NCBI GenBank assembly: GCA_020846875.1 | Contig: JADLDB010000056.1 | Coordinates: 62,001-126,000, forward strand | From: Myxococcales bacterium | Lineage (GTDB): Bacteria; Myxococcota; Myxococcia; Myxococcales; Myxococcaceae | DNA length: 64,000 nucleotides | Reading direction: 5' to 3' | Shown: positions 14,186 to 23,199 of the stretch, piece after piece | How the letters are laid out: every line of letters starts with the position of its first letter | Numbering within the stretch: position 1 is the stretch's first letter | Notes under the pieces: model-generated | Databases searched by the model: none | Told to the model about the DNA's origin: nothing | The model's input: the letters and a program-made list of their open reading frames with translations, nothing else | Position numbers and translations under genes: made by a program

Positions 14186-15778
14186 GTGGGGGCGTCGTGG
14201 GATCCAACCGCGGTTCAGCCACCGTGGGGAGCGCGGGCGTCCCTCTACGAGCACATCCAGCGCCACCTTCAGCCCGGCGGCCACGGCCTCGCCGCTGGCG
14301 GGGAGCGCCTGCCCGACGAAGCGCCGGAGCCTGACGACGGTGGGCTGCGCTGGGCGCCCGGCGCGATGGACGGCGTCCTTGGCCATCATGTCGGCGAGGG
14401 CGACCAGGCGAAGGCGGTGGACGACGTCGTCACGGCGCTGTCCCGCGCGGTGAGGGCTGCTGACCCGGCCAGCCTGGAGGCGCTGTACGCGGCCCTGAAG
14501 GCGAACAGCACGATCGAGATCGTCGATTCGATCCTCGCGAGGATCGAAGGCGACCGAGACCTCCAGCCGGACCGGATCCACGCCCTTGCGAGGTGGCTGG
14601 CGACCAGGGCCGCAGATCGCGAGCCGGTCAAAGCGGGCATGGCGCTGCTGGGCCTCATCGGGCAAGCCGCGGACGAGGACGTGCTGCTGACCCTGGGGCG
14701 GCACGAAGAGTTCACCCTCTTCGCGGCCGTCGCCGTCACCAACAGCTCCTCGCAGCCCGATCGGCTCCTCTGGCGGTTGGCGAAGGGCGTCGATGGGTGG
14801 GGTCGCATCCAGACCGTCGAGCGCCTCGCGCAGACGTCGGATCCGGAGATCAAGGCCTGGCTCCTTCGGGAGGGCTACCGGAACTCGGTGATGTACGAGT
14901 ACCTCGCGTACACCTGCGCGGTGGCAGGCGACTTGAAGAGCGAGCTGGCGAGGCCAGAGGTAGACGGCGCGCTCTTCGACGGCGCGAGTGAGTTGCTCGC
15001 CACGCTCATCGACGGCCAGGGCGGGCCCGCAGAGGGCATCGACGACTACGAGAGCGCACCGGCTGCCCTCGAGTCCTACCTTTGCCACGCCCAGCGGTAC
15101 GCCCAGTCCTTGAAGCACTTCCTCGCCCTGAAGAGCATCGAGCGCTTCCTCGCCGGTGACGACGGGTGGGACGAGCGCCAGGAGGCCGGCTGGAGCCCCG
15201 AGGTGCGGCAGCGCCTCCTGAAGCAAGCCGTGGTGATCGCGAGCCGTCCAGGTTGGAGCGCGAAGACGTCCGAGGCGCTCAAGTCGACGGACCGGGCGGA
15301 GCTCTGGACCGCGACGCAGTCAGCCAGGGCGCTTGGGATCGACACCTGGGACGAGTACTTCGCCAGAGTCAGCGCGGGCGAGGACTACTGGTTCCAGTTG
15401 GTCGAGACGACCGATCAGGACCGCATCGGGCGCGCCCTCGAGCTGGCCCTGAAGCTGCTCCCGCTGGAGCAGATCGCCACCGGGCCAGCCAACCAGCTCG
15501 GCCTGGGGCCAGGCTTCACCGCGCACGGCCACCTGGACTCTGTCCTGCAGGCGCTGACGCGGTTTCCCCGACAGGGCTGGCCCTTCCTCAGGGCCGGGAT
15601 GAAGAGCCCGGTGACTCGCAACAGGAACCTGGCCATTCGGGCCCTGGGGGCCTGGCCTCGCGCGGACTGGCCCGAAGAGGCGGAGGCGTACGTCCGAGGC
15701 TGCGCCGCCGCTGAGCCCGACGAGAAGGTCCGGGCGTGGTTCGAGAGGCTGCTGGCGGGCCAGCCGCTCAATCCGTGA
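14186..15778 (+). CDS. HEAT-like repeat protein of unknown function
   Basis: About 530 aa. The GTG at 14186 is chosen because GGAGGAGG lies 7 nt upstream and after the tRNA terminator; the frame is open further upstream only by running through the tRNA. The N-terminal ~70 residues contain WGARASLYEHIQRHL and LRWAPGAMDGVLGHH, then a long alpha-helical body with repeated helix pairs resembling HEAT/PBS-lyase-like repeats (RNRNLAIRALGAWPRADWP near the end). No signal peptide or catalytic motif is seen, so probably a cytoplasmic interaction protein. Its stop overlaps the convergent symporter gene by 11 bp. Function is not recognised. Confidence 0.75.
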   Translation: MGASWDPTAVQPPWGARASLYEHIQRHLQPGGHGLAAGGERLPDEAPEPDDGGLRWAPGAMDGVLGHHVGEGDQAKAVDDVVTALSRAVRAADPASLEALYAALKANSTIEIVDSILARIEGDRDLQPDRIHALARWLATRAADREPVKAGMALLGLIGQAADEDVLLTLGRHEEFTLFAAVAVTNSSSQPDRLLWRLAKGVDGWGRIQTVERLAQTSDPEIKAWLLREGYRNSVMYEYLAYTCAVAGDLKSELARPEVDGALFDGASELLATLIDGQGGPAEGIDDYESAPAALESYLCHAQRYAQSLKHFLALKSIERFLAGDDGWDERQEAGWSPEVRQRLLKQAVVIASRPGWSAKTSEALKSTDRAELWTATQSARALGIDTWDEYFARVSAGEDYWFQLVETTDQDRIGRALELALKLLPLEQIATGPANQLGLGPGFTAHGHLDSVLQALTRFPRQGWPFLRAGMKSPVTRNRNLAIRALGAWPRADWPEEAEAYVRGCAAAEPDEKVRAWFERLLAGQPLNP

Positions 15779-17042
15779 GCGGCGCCTTCTCCGGCTGCGG
15801 CTCGCCGGCGTCCAGCAGCACCGCCACCAGCAGGTCGCTCATCACGTTCATCGCCGAGCGGCAGCGCGCGAGGATCCAATCGGCGGGCACCAGGAAGCTG
15901 ACCGCGATCGCCGCCACCTCCGGAGTCAGGCCCGCCGCGCCCAGCACCAGGGGCAGCATCACCAGCCCGGCCTCGGGGATCCCCGCGATGCCCACCCCCG
16001 CGAAGATCGCCGCCGCCACCACCGACGCCTGCTGCCCCAGCGTCAAGTCCATGCCCAGCGCCTGCGCGATGAAGAGCGCGGCCATCGCCTCGTACAGCGT
16101 GATGCCGTCGTTGTTCAGGTTGGTGCCGATGCAGGCCGACAGGCGCGCGGAAGCCGCCGACACGTTGAGCCGCTCGGCGAGGCAGCGCAGCGTCACCGGC
16201 ATCGCCGCCAGGCTGCTGTTGGCGCCCATTCCGGTGAGGATCGCCTCGCCCCCGCCGCGCAGGAACGCGCCCGGGCGCTTGCGGCCGACGAGCCAGCCCA
16301 CCAGCAGGTAGTACCCGAAGGCGTGCAGCGTGAAGCCCGCCAGCACCACGAGGATGAAGGGGAGCAGCGCGCCGAACACCGCGACGCCCGCGCGTCCCAC
16401 CACCTGCGCGACGATGCAGAACACCGCCCACGGCACCGTGTAGACGACCCACGTCAGCATCTGGGTGAGGATCTGCAGCATCCCCCGGACGAAGCTGGTC
16501 ACCGTCGCCTGGCCCGGGGTGTGTTGGAACCGGCGCATCGCCGCGCCCGTCAGCAGGGCCAGCAGCACCACCGGGATGACGCTGTTCTCCGCGAAGGGCG
16601 CCACGAGGCTCTCGGGCACGTAGCTCTTCACCGCGACCAGGGGCGACAGCGTGTCCGCCGGCAACACCTTCACGGTGGGCTGCCCCCCGCCGCTCATCAC
16701 CGCTGTCAGCGCGTCCCTGCTCGCGTCGCCCGGCCTCAAGGTGTTCATCAACGTCAGGCCGATGGCGAGCGCCACCGCCGCGTTGGTCGCGCAGATCCGC
16801 AGCAGCTTGAGGCCGCTCTTCCCCGACAGGTTGGTGGTGAGCAGCCCGTCCAGCACCGCGAACAGCACCAGCGGCACGGCCAGCGCCTTGAGCAGGCGGA
16901 TCACCAGCAGCCCCAGCTCGCCCAACTGCTCGGTGCCCACCCCGAAGGCGACGGGCTGCTTGCCCAGGAGCGCGCCCAGGATCGTCCCCAGCACCACCGC
17001 GATCACCACCTGCGCCGACAGCGGCACCTTCTTTCGCTTCAT
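15768..17042 (-). CDS. Dicarboxylate/amino acid:cation symporter (DAACS family)
   Basis: A 424-aa membrane protein of the GltP/DctA/SstT fold. Eight hydrophobic segments and two re-entrant hairpins can be made out: the Ser-rich hairpin appears as MGANSSLAAMPVTLRC, the substrate/Na+ site as GTNLNNDGITLYE, the second hairpin as GVGIAGIPEAGLVMLPLVL, and the TM8 signature as DWILARCRSAMNVMSDL. Arg in this last motif fits acidic substrates (the Arg of DMxRT-type carriers), so glutamate, aspartate or C4-dicarboxylates are likely. The gene starts 4 bp inside the pgsA-like stop, so the two are co-transcribed. The 3' end overlaps the convergent HEAT-like gene. Confidence 0.93.
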   Translation of the reverse strand: MKRKKVPLSAQVVIAVVLGTILGALLGKQPVAFGVGTEQLGELGLLVIRLLKALAVPLVLFAVLDGLLTTNLSGKSGLKLLRICATNAAVALAIGLTLMNTLRPGDASRDALTAVMSGGGQPTVKVLPADTLSPLVAVKSYVPESLVAPFAENSVIPVVLLALLTGAAMRRFQHTPGQATVTSFVRGMLQILTQMLTWVVYTVPWAVFCIVAQVVGRAGVAVFGALLPFILVVLAGFTLHAFGYYLLVGWLVGRKRPGAFLRGGGEAILTGMGANSSLAAMPVTLRCLAERLNVSAASARLSACIGTNLNNDGITLYEAMAALFIAQALGMDLTLGQQASVVAAAIFAGVGIAGIPEAGLVMLPLVLGAAGLTPEVAAIAVSFLVPADWILARCRSAMNVMSDLLVAVLLDAGEPQPEKAPLTD

Positions 17043-17770
17043 GCGGCGGTGGTTCCGCGCGATCCGAGGCGGTCAAGGAAGGCCTGGAAGTACTTCCCCG
17101 CGCTCCACACCGAGAAGGCCGTCGAGGTGTAGACGAAGACCTTCCCCACGAAGTTGAAGTTCACCGGGTACCACCCCACCAGGAAGAAGATGGAGTGCGT
17201 GTAGTGGATGCAGAGGCAGACGATCCCGCACAACTGCAGGGCCGTCTTCCACTTGCCTTCCTGTCCCGCGGCGATCACCAGGCCTTCGCTGGCCGCCACC
17301 TGCCGCAGGCCGGTGACGATGAACTCGCGCGACAGCAGGACGATCACCACCCACGCGTGGATCCGCCCCAGGCGCACCATCATCACCAGCGCCGCCGCGA
17401 CGATCAGCTTGTCCGCCAGCGGATCGAGCAGCTTCCCCGTCACGGTGATCTGGTTCCACCGCCGCGCGAGGAAGCCGTCCACCACGTCGGTGATCGCCGC
17501 CAGGGTGAAGAGCGACGCCGCCATCACGCTGGACCAGGGATCCGCCTCGTAGGTCAGCCACACGAAGAGGGGGATCACCAGGATCCGCCCCATCGTCAGC
17601 ATGTTGGGGAGGTTCCAGAACTCCTTGAGCAGCACCGAAGGGCCGCGGGCTGCGCGCGCCGCCTTCTTCTCTGCCTTCCGCCGCGCCTTCTCGGCTTTCT
17701 TCCGGAGCTTCTCTTCGCGCTTGCGCTGGCGCGCTTCCTGCCGGGCCCGCCTGGCGTCGGAGTCGGCCAC
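17039..17770 (-). CDS. pgsA: CDP-diacylglycerol-glycerol-3-phosphate 3-phosphatidyltransferase with charged N-terminal extension
   Basis: Makes phosphatidylglycerol phosphate from CDP-diacylglycerol and glycerol-3-phosphate in the inner membrane. The 243 aa contain the CDP-alcohol phosphotransferase signature DxxDGxxAR-x8-GxxxDxxxD, with D95, D98, D116 and D120, preceded by WNLPNMLTMGRI, the PgsA N-terminal signature. About 45 residues before it form an unusual Arg/Lys/Glu-rich helix, absent from most PgsA proteins; it could be a cytosolic coiled coil or a mis-chosen start, but no better start is seen. It is 1 bp from the TPR-AIM24 gene upstream and overlaps the symporter by 4 bp. Confidence 0.9.
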   Translation of the reverse strand: MADSDARRARQEARQRKREEKLRKKAEKARRKAEKKAARAARGPSVLLKEFWNLPNMLTMGRILVIPLFVWLTYEADPWSSVMAASLFTLAAITDVVDGFLARRWNQITVTGKLLDPLADKLIVAAALVMMVRLGRIHAWVVIVLLSREFIVTGLRQVAASEGLVIAAGQEGKWKTALQLCGIVCLCIHYTHSIFFLVGWYPVNFNFVGKVFVYTSTAFSVWSAGKYFQAFLDRLGSRGTTAA

Positions 17771-17771
17771 G

Positions 17772-20159
17772 TCACGCCCTCTCGCCGGGCGTCTCCAACA
17801 GCGCGTAGCCGTCGCCCTTGAGCTCCACCGCGCCGTGGCCGCCGAAGCCGAGCAGCCGCGGGGTCACCCGGCCGAACCAGCCCACCAGGCGCTTGAGCGG
17901 CACCACCATCGGCGCGCCGGGAGGGATCGGCATGGCCTTCATCAGCCCCGCGAGCTGCAGCAGCGCCTTGCCGGTGCCCTTGAGGTGCACCAGCTCCAGC
18001 GCCAGGCCCTCCCCGGTGATGCGGCCGTTCTCGTACGCGACCGGCTCCTCGAAGGCGAACACGGCCTCCTCGCGCAGGTACGCGCCGTCGTCGTCCACCG
18101 ACGCGCCGTTGGTGTCGGCCAGATCCACCGCGAAGAAGCGGTGCTTGCCCGGCTCCAGGTACACCAGGCCGTTGCCCGACAGCCGCTGCAGCTGCGTGGC
18201 CCCGGCCCCGAAGGGCTCCTGGGTGGGGCGCCCGCGCCTTCGCCGCACCTCGGGCTGCACCTCCAGCCCGCCCACCACCGCCACCAGGCCCGTCATTCGC
18301 GAGAGCACCTCGCCGTCGACGGTGACGGCCAGGCCCTCGGGGCTCATGTGGAAGGGGCCCGCGGCCGGCTCCTTCACCCAGCCGCTCGCCGCGCCGATGT
18401 CCACCAGCCGCTGCGAGCGCATGGCGGTGTAGCCCGCGGGCATCTCCGCCGGCGGCTCGCTCTGGGGCGGGGCCACCTCGATCGGCAGATCCGGCCCGGA
18501 CGGGTGGGGCGGAGGGAGCTGTTGCGGAGCGTCGAAGGACTCGGCAGGCGGCTCGGCGGCGGCCGTCGCCTCGGGCATCTCGAGAGGCGCGATGGGCCCA
18601 CCCTGGTAGCCGTCGCTGGCGTCCCAGGAGGCCTCGGACGCACTCCCCGTCGCTTCGGCGGTGGCGGAGTACTCGGCAGGCTCAAGGCCAGAGCTCCAGG
18701 CCTGCGCCTCGGCGCCGCCGTCCAGGGCGGCCTGCGCGGAAGCGACGTCCTCCGTCCAGCTCTGCGCCGCCATGCCGCTGTCCTGGTACGCGTCGGCGGT
18801 GGCCCAGCCGCTCTCGTCTGCGGCCTGGGCCCCTTCACCCCACGACACCTCGGCCTCGACGGCGGCGGGCTGCTCAGGCGGCAGGGGCACGTCCGACAGG
18901 CCCTCCGTCACCCACTGGGTCTCGGCGGGCCGGGCCTCGACGGGCTGCGCGTCGGCGGGCTGCGCGTCGGTGGGCTGCGCGTCGGTGGGCTGCGCGTCGG
19001 TGGGCGCGTTGGCCGCCTCCGCGGCCTCCATGGTGAGCCACGCCGGAGCGCCGCCGGGAGAAGCGCGGGGCGCGGGAGGCCCCTCGGAGCTCACTGCGTC
19101 CTCCTGCGTCGGCAGCGCGTCCTCTTCGATCGCGTGGGACACCGTCGCGTCGAGGCTGGTCACCTCCACCTCCACCTCCACCGCCGAGGCGTCCAGCACC
19201 GGCATGGAGTCGGAGGAGACGGCCGGCCCCCCAGGCCTGGACAGCGTGGACGACGACGGGCCCTCGTCCTCGGCGAAGCGCATCTCCTCCTCTTCGGGGG
19301 GCGGGTTGACCGGCGGCGCCGGGGGAGGCTCGCGCTCGGGCGCTTCGAACTGCGCGCCCCAGTCGGAGTCGAGGCGGGGCGAGGACGGCGGCGCCCCGGG
19401 CGGCACGTCGTCGGGCACGATGTCCTCGGGCATGACGTAGGCGTCCGAGGGCACCTCCTCGTCGCTCATCACCTCCCAGCTTCCGCCGGTGTCGGTGTCG
19501 GCCACCGGGGGCGCCGGCGGCTCGGGCAACGGGGGGCGTCCCTCTTCGGCGGGCGGGGGCGGCTCTTCGGCCACGGGCACCGCGGCCGCGTTGGTGACGG
19601 CGTGCGCCGTGGCTCGCCCGGTCGTCACCACCATGCCCGGTCCATCGTCCGCGGCGGCCTCGGCGCGGGCCACCAGCGCCTTCGTCATCTTCTCCGCCAT
19701 GGCCTCACTGCCGGCCTGGTGGAAGTGCTCGCGCGCCTTCGCGTACTCGCCCGCCTGCGCCAGCGCGAGGCCCAGGTAGTTGTGCGCCTTCTGGTGCGTG
19801 GGCTCGAGATCGGTGGCGGTCTCGAATTCCTTGATGCTCCGCGCGAGGTCGTTCGTCTTCAGGTAGACGAGGCCCAGGTTGACGCGCAGCGTGGGGTCGA
19901 CCGGGTTCTCCCGCACCAGGAGCTCGTAGATCCCCGCGGCCTGCTCGTAGAGGCCCAGCTTGAAGTAGGTGAGCCCCAGCAGGTTCTGCGCCTTCTCATT
20001 CTTGGGCTGCAGCCCGTGGGCCTTCTCGAGGTGCTCGCGCGCCTCGGCGATCTTCCCCGCCGCGAGCAGCTCGCCACCCCTGTAGAGCGCGCCGAGGAAC
20101 TCCTCTTCCACGGCTGGATCCCTTCCCCTCGCGATGCTCGCCATGGCTGTCTTGGTCAC
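17772..20159 (-). CDS. TPR protein with acidic Pro/Ala-rich linker and C-terminal AIM24-like domain
   Basis: 795 aa. Residues about 25-160 hold four TPR units (EAREHLEKAHGLQPKNEKAQ, LRVNLGLVYLKTNDLARSI, QKAHNYLGLALAQAGEYAK). A ~400-residue disordered linker rich in Pro, Glu and Ala includes the pentapeptide repeat PTDAQ. The last ~200 residues (about 590-795) form an all-beta domain resembling AIM24: LVYLEPGKHRFFAVDL, VFAFEEPVAYENGRI, LVHLKGTGKALLQLAG and FGGHGAVELKGDGYALL. No signal peptide. TPR plus AIM24 suggests a scaffold, but the role is unknown. First gene of a likely operon with pgsA and the symporter. The start could be ATG 20159 or the in-frame ATG five codons later. Confidence 0.8.
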   Translation of the reverse strand: MTKTAMASIARGRDPAVEEEFLGALYRGGELLAAGKIAEAREHLEKAHGLQPKNEKAQNLLGLTYFKLGLYEQAAGIYELLVRENPVDPTLRVNLGLVYLKTNDLARSIKEFETATDLEPTHQKAHNYLGLALAQAGEYAKAREHFHQAGSEAMAEKMTKALVARAEAAADDGPGMVVTTGRATAHAVTNAAAVPVAEEPPPPAEEGRPPLPEPPAPPVADTDTGGSWEVMSDEEVPSDAYVMPEDIVPDDVPPGAPPSSPRLDSDWGAQFEAPEREPPPAPPVNPPPEEEEMRFAEDEGPSSSTLSRPGGPAVSSDSMPVLDASAVEVEVEVTSLDATVSHAIEEDALPTQEDAVSSEGPPAPRASPGGAPAWLTMEAAEAANAPTDAQPTDAQPTDAQPADAQPVEARPAETQWVTEGLSDVPLPPEQPAAVEAEVSWGEGAQAADESGWATADAYQDSGMAAQSWTEDVASAQAALDGGAEAQAWSSGLEPAEYSATAEATGSASEASWDASDGYQGGPIAPLEMPEATAAAEPPAESFDAPQQLPPPHPSGPDLPIEVAPPQSEPPAEMPAGYTAMRSQRLVDIGAASGWVKEPAAGPFHMSPEGLAVTVDGEVLSRMTGLVAVVGGLEVQPEVRRRRGRPTQEPFGAGATQLQRLSGNGLVYLEPGKHRFFAVDLADTNGASVDDDGAYLREEAVFAFEEPVAYENGRITGEGLALELVHLKGTGKALLQLAGLMKAMPIPPGAPMVVPLKRLVGWFGRVTPRLLGFGGHGAVELKGDGYALLETPGERA
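18938..19005 (-). repeat. 15-bp tandem repeat inside the TPR-AIM24 gene
   Basis: About four to five near-identical copies of a 15-bp unit (gtcggtgggctgcgc on the plus strand), the clearest at 18951-19005, coding for the pentapeptide PTDAQ/PADAQ on the minus strand. The in-frame unit allows copy-number change without frameshift. Confidence 0.85.
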
Positions 20160-20172
20160 CCGCCGGGCAATT

Positions 20173-20838
20173 TCACGGCGAAGTGCGCGCCTCGCCCTGC
20201 TGCGCGAGCTCGGCCTTCGCCTTGTACTGGAAGTAGAGCGACAGCACTTTGCGCACGTAGGCCTGCGTCTCTGCGTAGGGCGGCACCTGCCCGTTGTATT
20301 TCTTCACCGCGTCAGGGCCGGCGTTGTAGGCGGCGACCATCTTCACCATGTCACCTTCGAACGCGTTGGCCAGCACACGCAGGTACCGCACGCCGCCCTC
20401 GATGTTCTCCCTGGCGTCGAAGATATCCTTCACGAACATCTCCTGGGCCGTGTTCGGCATCAACTGCATCAGGCCCGAGGCGCCCACCACCGACACGGCG
20501 TTGGGATCGAAGGCCGACTCGGCGTGCATCACCGCACGCACCAGGCTGGCGGGGATGCGGTACTTGAGCGCCGCCTCCTCGATGTAGTCGTCGTACGTGG
20601 TGAGCGCCTTCGCCGAGCTGGTCGTCACGCGGGCGGGTGCGGCAGGGGAAGGCGCGGGGCGGAACTCGCCTTCCACCCGGCGCGCGCTGCGGCCGGCGCC
20701 CTTCGGCGGCACGTTGGTGTAGACGATGGTGCCGTCCTTCTCGACGTACTTGTAGATGCCGCCGGCCTGCGCCACCGCGGGTGCGCACAGAAGGCTCAGC
20801 AATATGGCCGGGTTGAGGCGCATCGTAGCTTGCTCCAC
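20173..20838 (-). CDS. Secreted lytic transglycosylase with N-terminal DUF4124
   Basis: A 221-aa peptidoglycan-cleaving enzyme. A signal peptide ends near AVAQA-GG, followed by a DUF4124 segment (GGIYKYVEKDGTIVYTNVP), then the SLT domain from about residue 85. That domain has catalytic Glu in VRAVMHAESAFDP, VVGASGLMQLMP, and MVAAYNAGPDAVKKY. The GTG at 20838 is preferred: GGAGG lies 6 nt upstream. An ATG five codons later (20823) is the alternative and gives a more usual signal peptide. It acts in the periplasm. 13 bp separate it from the TPR-AIM24 gene, so they may be co-transcribed. The promoter would lie in the 77 bp shared with nadB. Confidence 0.92.
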   Translation of the reverse strand: MEQATMRLNPAILLSLLCAPAVAQAGGIYKYVEKDGTIVYTNVPPKGAGRSARRVEGEFRPAPSPAAPARVTTSSAKALTTYDDYIEEAALKYRIPASLVRAVMHAESAFDPNAVSVVGASGLMQLMPNTAQEMFVKDIFDARENIEGGVRYLRVLANAFEGDMVKMVAAYNAGPDAVKKYNGQVPPYAETQAYVRKVLSLYFQYKAKAELAQQGEARTSP

Positions 20839-20915
20839 AGGTTACCTCCGAAGGGCCGGGCCTTCAAAGAACCGCACCGACTTTCCCGCTCATCCGGGGT
20901 AAACGCTCAGGCGCC

Positions 20916-22502
20916 ATGGTCCGACAGTTCGACTTCCTGGTCCTCGGTGGCGGGATCGCCGGGTTGACCTGCGCGCTCGAGGCGGCGAAGCACGGGAAGG
21001 TGGCCGTCCTCACCAAGCGGGCGCGCTCCGAAGGCAACACGGTGTACGCGCAGGGAGGCATCGCCTCGGTGCTGTCGAAGGAGGACAGCTTGGAGCGGCA
21101 CGTCGAGGACACGATGATCGCCGGGGCGGGCCTCAACCACCGCGACGTGGTGGCGCTCACCGTGACGGAGGGGCCGGGCCGGCTCAACGCCCTGGTCAGC
21201 CTGGGCGCGGAGTTCAACCGGCGGGCCTCGGGCGAGTTTGACTTGACCCGGGAAGGAGGCCACTCGAAGCGGCGGATCGTCCACGCCGGCGACGTCACCG
21301 GGCGGGAGGTGGAGCGCGCCCTGTTGGCCGCCTGCGACGAGGCGCCCATTGAGTTCTTCGAGCACACCACGGCGATCGATCTGATCCTCGATCGGGCCCA
21401 GCCGCGAGGGAAGGGCCGCGCCCTGGGCTGCTATGCGCTGCGCGAGGACGGGGCGATCGAGACCTTCCTGGGCAAGGTGACGGTGCTGGCCACCGGCGGC
21501 GCGGGGAAGGTGTACCTGTACACGTCCAACCCGGACGTGGCGACGGGGGACGGGGTGGCCATGGCGTACCGGGCGGGGGTGGCGATCGCCAACATGGAGT
21601 TCTACCAGTTCCACCCCACCTGCCTGTTCCACCCCGAGGCGAAGAACTTCCTGATCAGCGAGGCGCTGCGCGGGGAAGGGGGCCGGCTCAAGCTGCGCAG
21701 CACCGGCGAGCGCTTCATGAAGCGGTACGACGAGCGGGGCGAGTTGGCGCCGCGCGACATCGTGGCGCGAGCGATCGACGCAGAGATCAAGCGCACCGGC
21801 GACGGGTACGTGCACCTGGACATGACCCACCTGGGCAAGTCGTACCTGATGGAGCGCTTCCCCAACATCTACGCGAGGTGCCGCGACTTCGGCATCGACA
21901 TCGCCGCGCAGCCGATCCCCGTGGTGCCGGCGGCCCACTACATGTGCGGCGGCGTGGTGGTGGACGCGCACGGGAAGACGAGTGTGCCGGGCCTGTACGC
22001 GGCAGGGGAGGTGACCTGCACGGGCCTGCACGGCGCCAACCGCCTCGCGTCCAACTCGCTGCTCGAGGGGCTGGTGTTCGGCCACCGGGTGGCGGTGGAG
22101 AGCGCGAAGGAGCTCCAGGCGGGGGTGCCCTCGCCGGCGCCGCCGCCCGACTGGGATCCCGGCCACGCGGTGCCGTCGGACGAGCTGGTGGTGGTGAGCC
22201 AGAACTGGGAGGAGATCCGCCGGCTGATGTGGAACTTCGTCGGGATCGTCCGCAGCGGGAAGCGGCTGGCCAGGGCGCGGCGGCGCCTCGACATGCTGCG
22301 CGAGGAGATCCGCCAGTACTACTGGGACTACCGGGTGACGCGGGACGTGGTGGAGCTGCGCAACATCGCCGACGTGGCGCACCTGATCGTGGAGTGCGCC
22401 ACGCGGCGCAAGGAGAGCCGGGGGCTGCACTACACCCTGGACTACCCCGACGTGGACGATCACAACTGGCTGCACGACACCGTGATCCAGCGGGAGCCCT
22501 GA
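20916..22502 (+). CDS. nadB: L-aspartate oxidase
   Basis: FAD enzyme oxidising L-aspartate to iminoaspartate for NAD synthesis. The 528 aa match the family length. Motifs: N-terminal FAD-binding DFLVLGGGIAGLTCALEAA, NTVYAQGGIASVL, GGHSKRRIVHAGDVTGREVE, FYQFHPTCL, LAPRDIVARAI with the active-site Arg, PAAHYMCGGVVVDAHGKT, and GLYAAGEVTCTGLHGANRLASNSLLEGLVFG. These separate it from succinate dehydrogenase flavoproteins. nadA and nadC are not in the window. Divergent from the transglycosylase gene; the rhomboid gene follows after 4 bp. Confidence 0.95.
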   Translation: MVRQFDFLVLGGGIAGLTCALEAAKHGKVAVLTKRARSEGNTVYAQGGIASVLSKEDSLERHVEDTMIAGAGLNHRDVVALTVTEGPGRLNALVSLGAEFNRRASGEFDLTREGGHSKRRIVHAGDVTGREVERALLAACDEAPIEFFEHTTAIDLILDRAQPRGKGRALGCYALREDGAIETFLGKVTVLATGGAGKVYLYTSNPDVATGDGVAMAYRAGVAIANMEFYQFHPTCLFHPEAKNFLISEALRGEGGRLKLRSTGERFMKRYDERGELAPRDIVARAIDAEIKRTGDGYVHLDMTHLGKSYLMERFPNIYARCRDFGIDIAAQPIPVVPAAHYMCGGVVVDAHGKTSVPGLYAAGEVTCTGLHGANRLASNSLLEGLVFGHRVAVESAKELQAGVPSPAPPPDWDPGHAVPSDELVVVSQNWEEIRRLMWNFVGIVRSGKRLARARRRLDMLREEIRQYYWDYRVTRDVVELRNIADVAHLIVECATRRKESRGLHYTLDYPDVDDHNWLHDTVIQREP

Positions 22503-22506
22503 AGCC

Positions 22507-23199
22507 GTGGCGCTGGGGAAGAAGGAGCTGTGGCCACAGGGCCCGCCCCCGGGGGGGCCGGCGGGCTCGCCGCCTCCGCAGTCGAAGCGGCCCGAGCCTC
22601 AGGCGACCTTCACGCCGGTCAGCTTCGCGCTGGTGGCTATTTCGGTGGCCCTGTTCCTGTGGGGGAGCTTCAACCGGGGCATCGGTGCGGTGGGCGTCCT
22701 CTGGGGGCCGGCGGTGGCGGAGGGGCAGTGGTGGCGTGTCTTCACCAGCCTGGTGACGCACGGTGGGCCGCTGCACCTCTTCTTCAACCTCTCGGTGGTG
22801 TGGACGGTGGGCCGCGCGCTGGAGGTGGTGCTGGGGGCGGCGCGCTTCCTCCTCGTCACGCTGGTCACCGGGCTGGGCTCGGCGCTCTTCGTCCTCGCCT
22901 TCAACTTCGAGGTGAAGACGGTGGGCATGTCGGGGGCGATCCTCGGCTGGGTGGCGGTGCTGTTGCCGATCATCCAGCCGGCCGGGCGGCGCCAGCTGGT
23001 GGTCTGGCTGGTGCAGGTCGGGCTGCTCAGCTTGATCCCCGGCGTGAGCTGGGCAGGCCACCTCGGCGGCTTCCTCGCCGGGCTGCCCCTGGGCCTTTCG
23101 CTGCGCTTCGGCCGCAAGGCCTTCGCCGCGGCGCTGCCCGTCACCGCCTTCGTGGTGGGCGCGCTCACCTACCTCGCCGGCTCGGGGCGCTTCCGATGA
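22507..23199 (+). CDS. Rhomboid-family intramembrane serine protease
   Basis: A 230-aa polytopic membrane protein. A Pro-rich cytosolic N terminus (about 1-38) precedes six hydrophobic segments. Rhomboid features are HGGPLHLFFNLSVVW (structural His and Asn of TM2), the nucleophile in VGMSGAILGW (GxSG) and the partner His in SWAGHLGGFLAGLPLG. All catalytic residues are present, so it is probably active. It starts at GTG 22507, 4 bp after nadB, and overlaps the next gene by 4 bp. The substrate is unknown. Confidence 0.9.
   Translation: MALGKKELWPQGPPPGGPAGSPPPQSKRPEPQATFTPVSFALVAISVALFLWGSFNRGIGAVGVLWGPAVAEGQWWRVFTSLVTHGGPLHLFFNLSVVWTVGRALEVVLGAARFLLVTLVTGLGSALFVLAFNFEVKTVGMSGAILGWVAVLLPIIQPAGRRQLVVWLVQVGLLSLIPGVSWAGHLGGFLAGLPLGLSLRFGRKAFAAALPVTAFVVGALTYLAGSGRFR

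Noticed and set aside
17601-20567. A 988-codon plus-strand frame across pgsA, the TPR-AIM24 gene and the transglycosylase
   Set aside because: Low-complexity Arg/Gly/His composition and full overlap with well-supported minus-strand genes.
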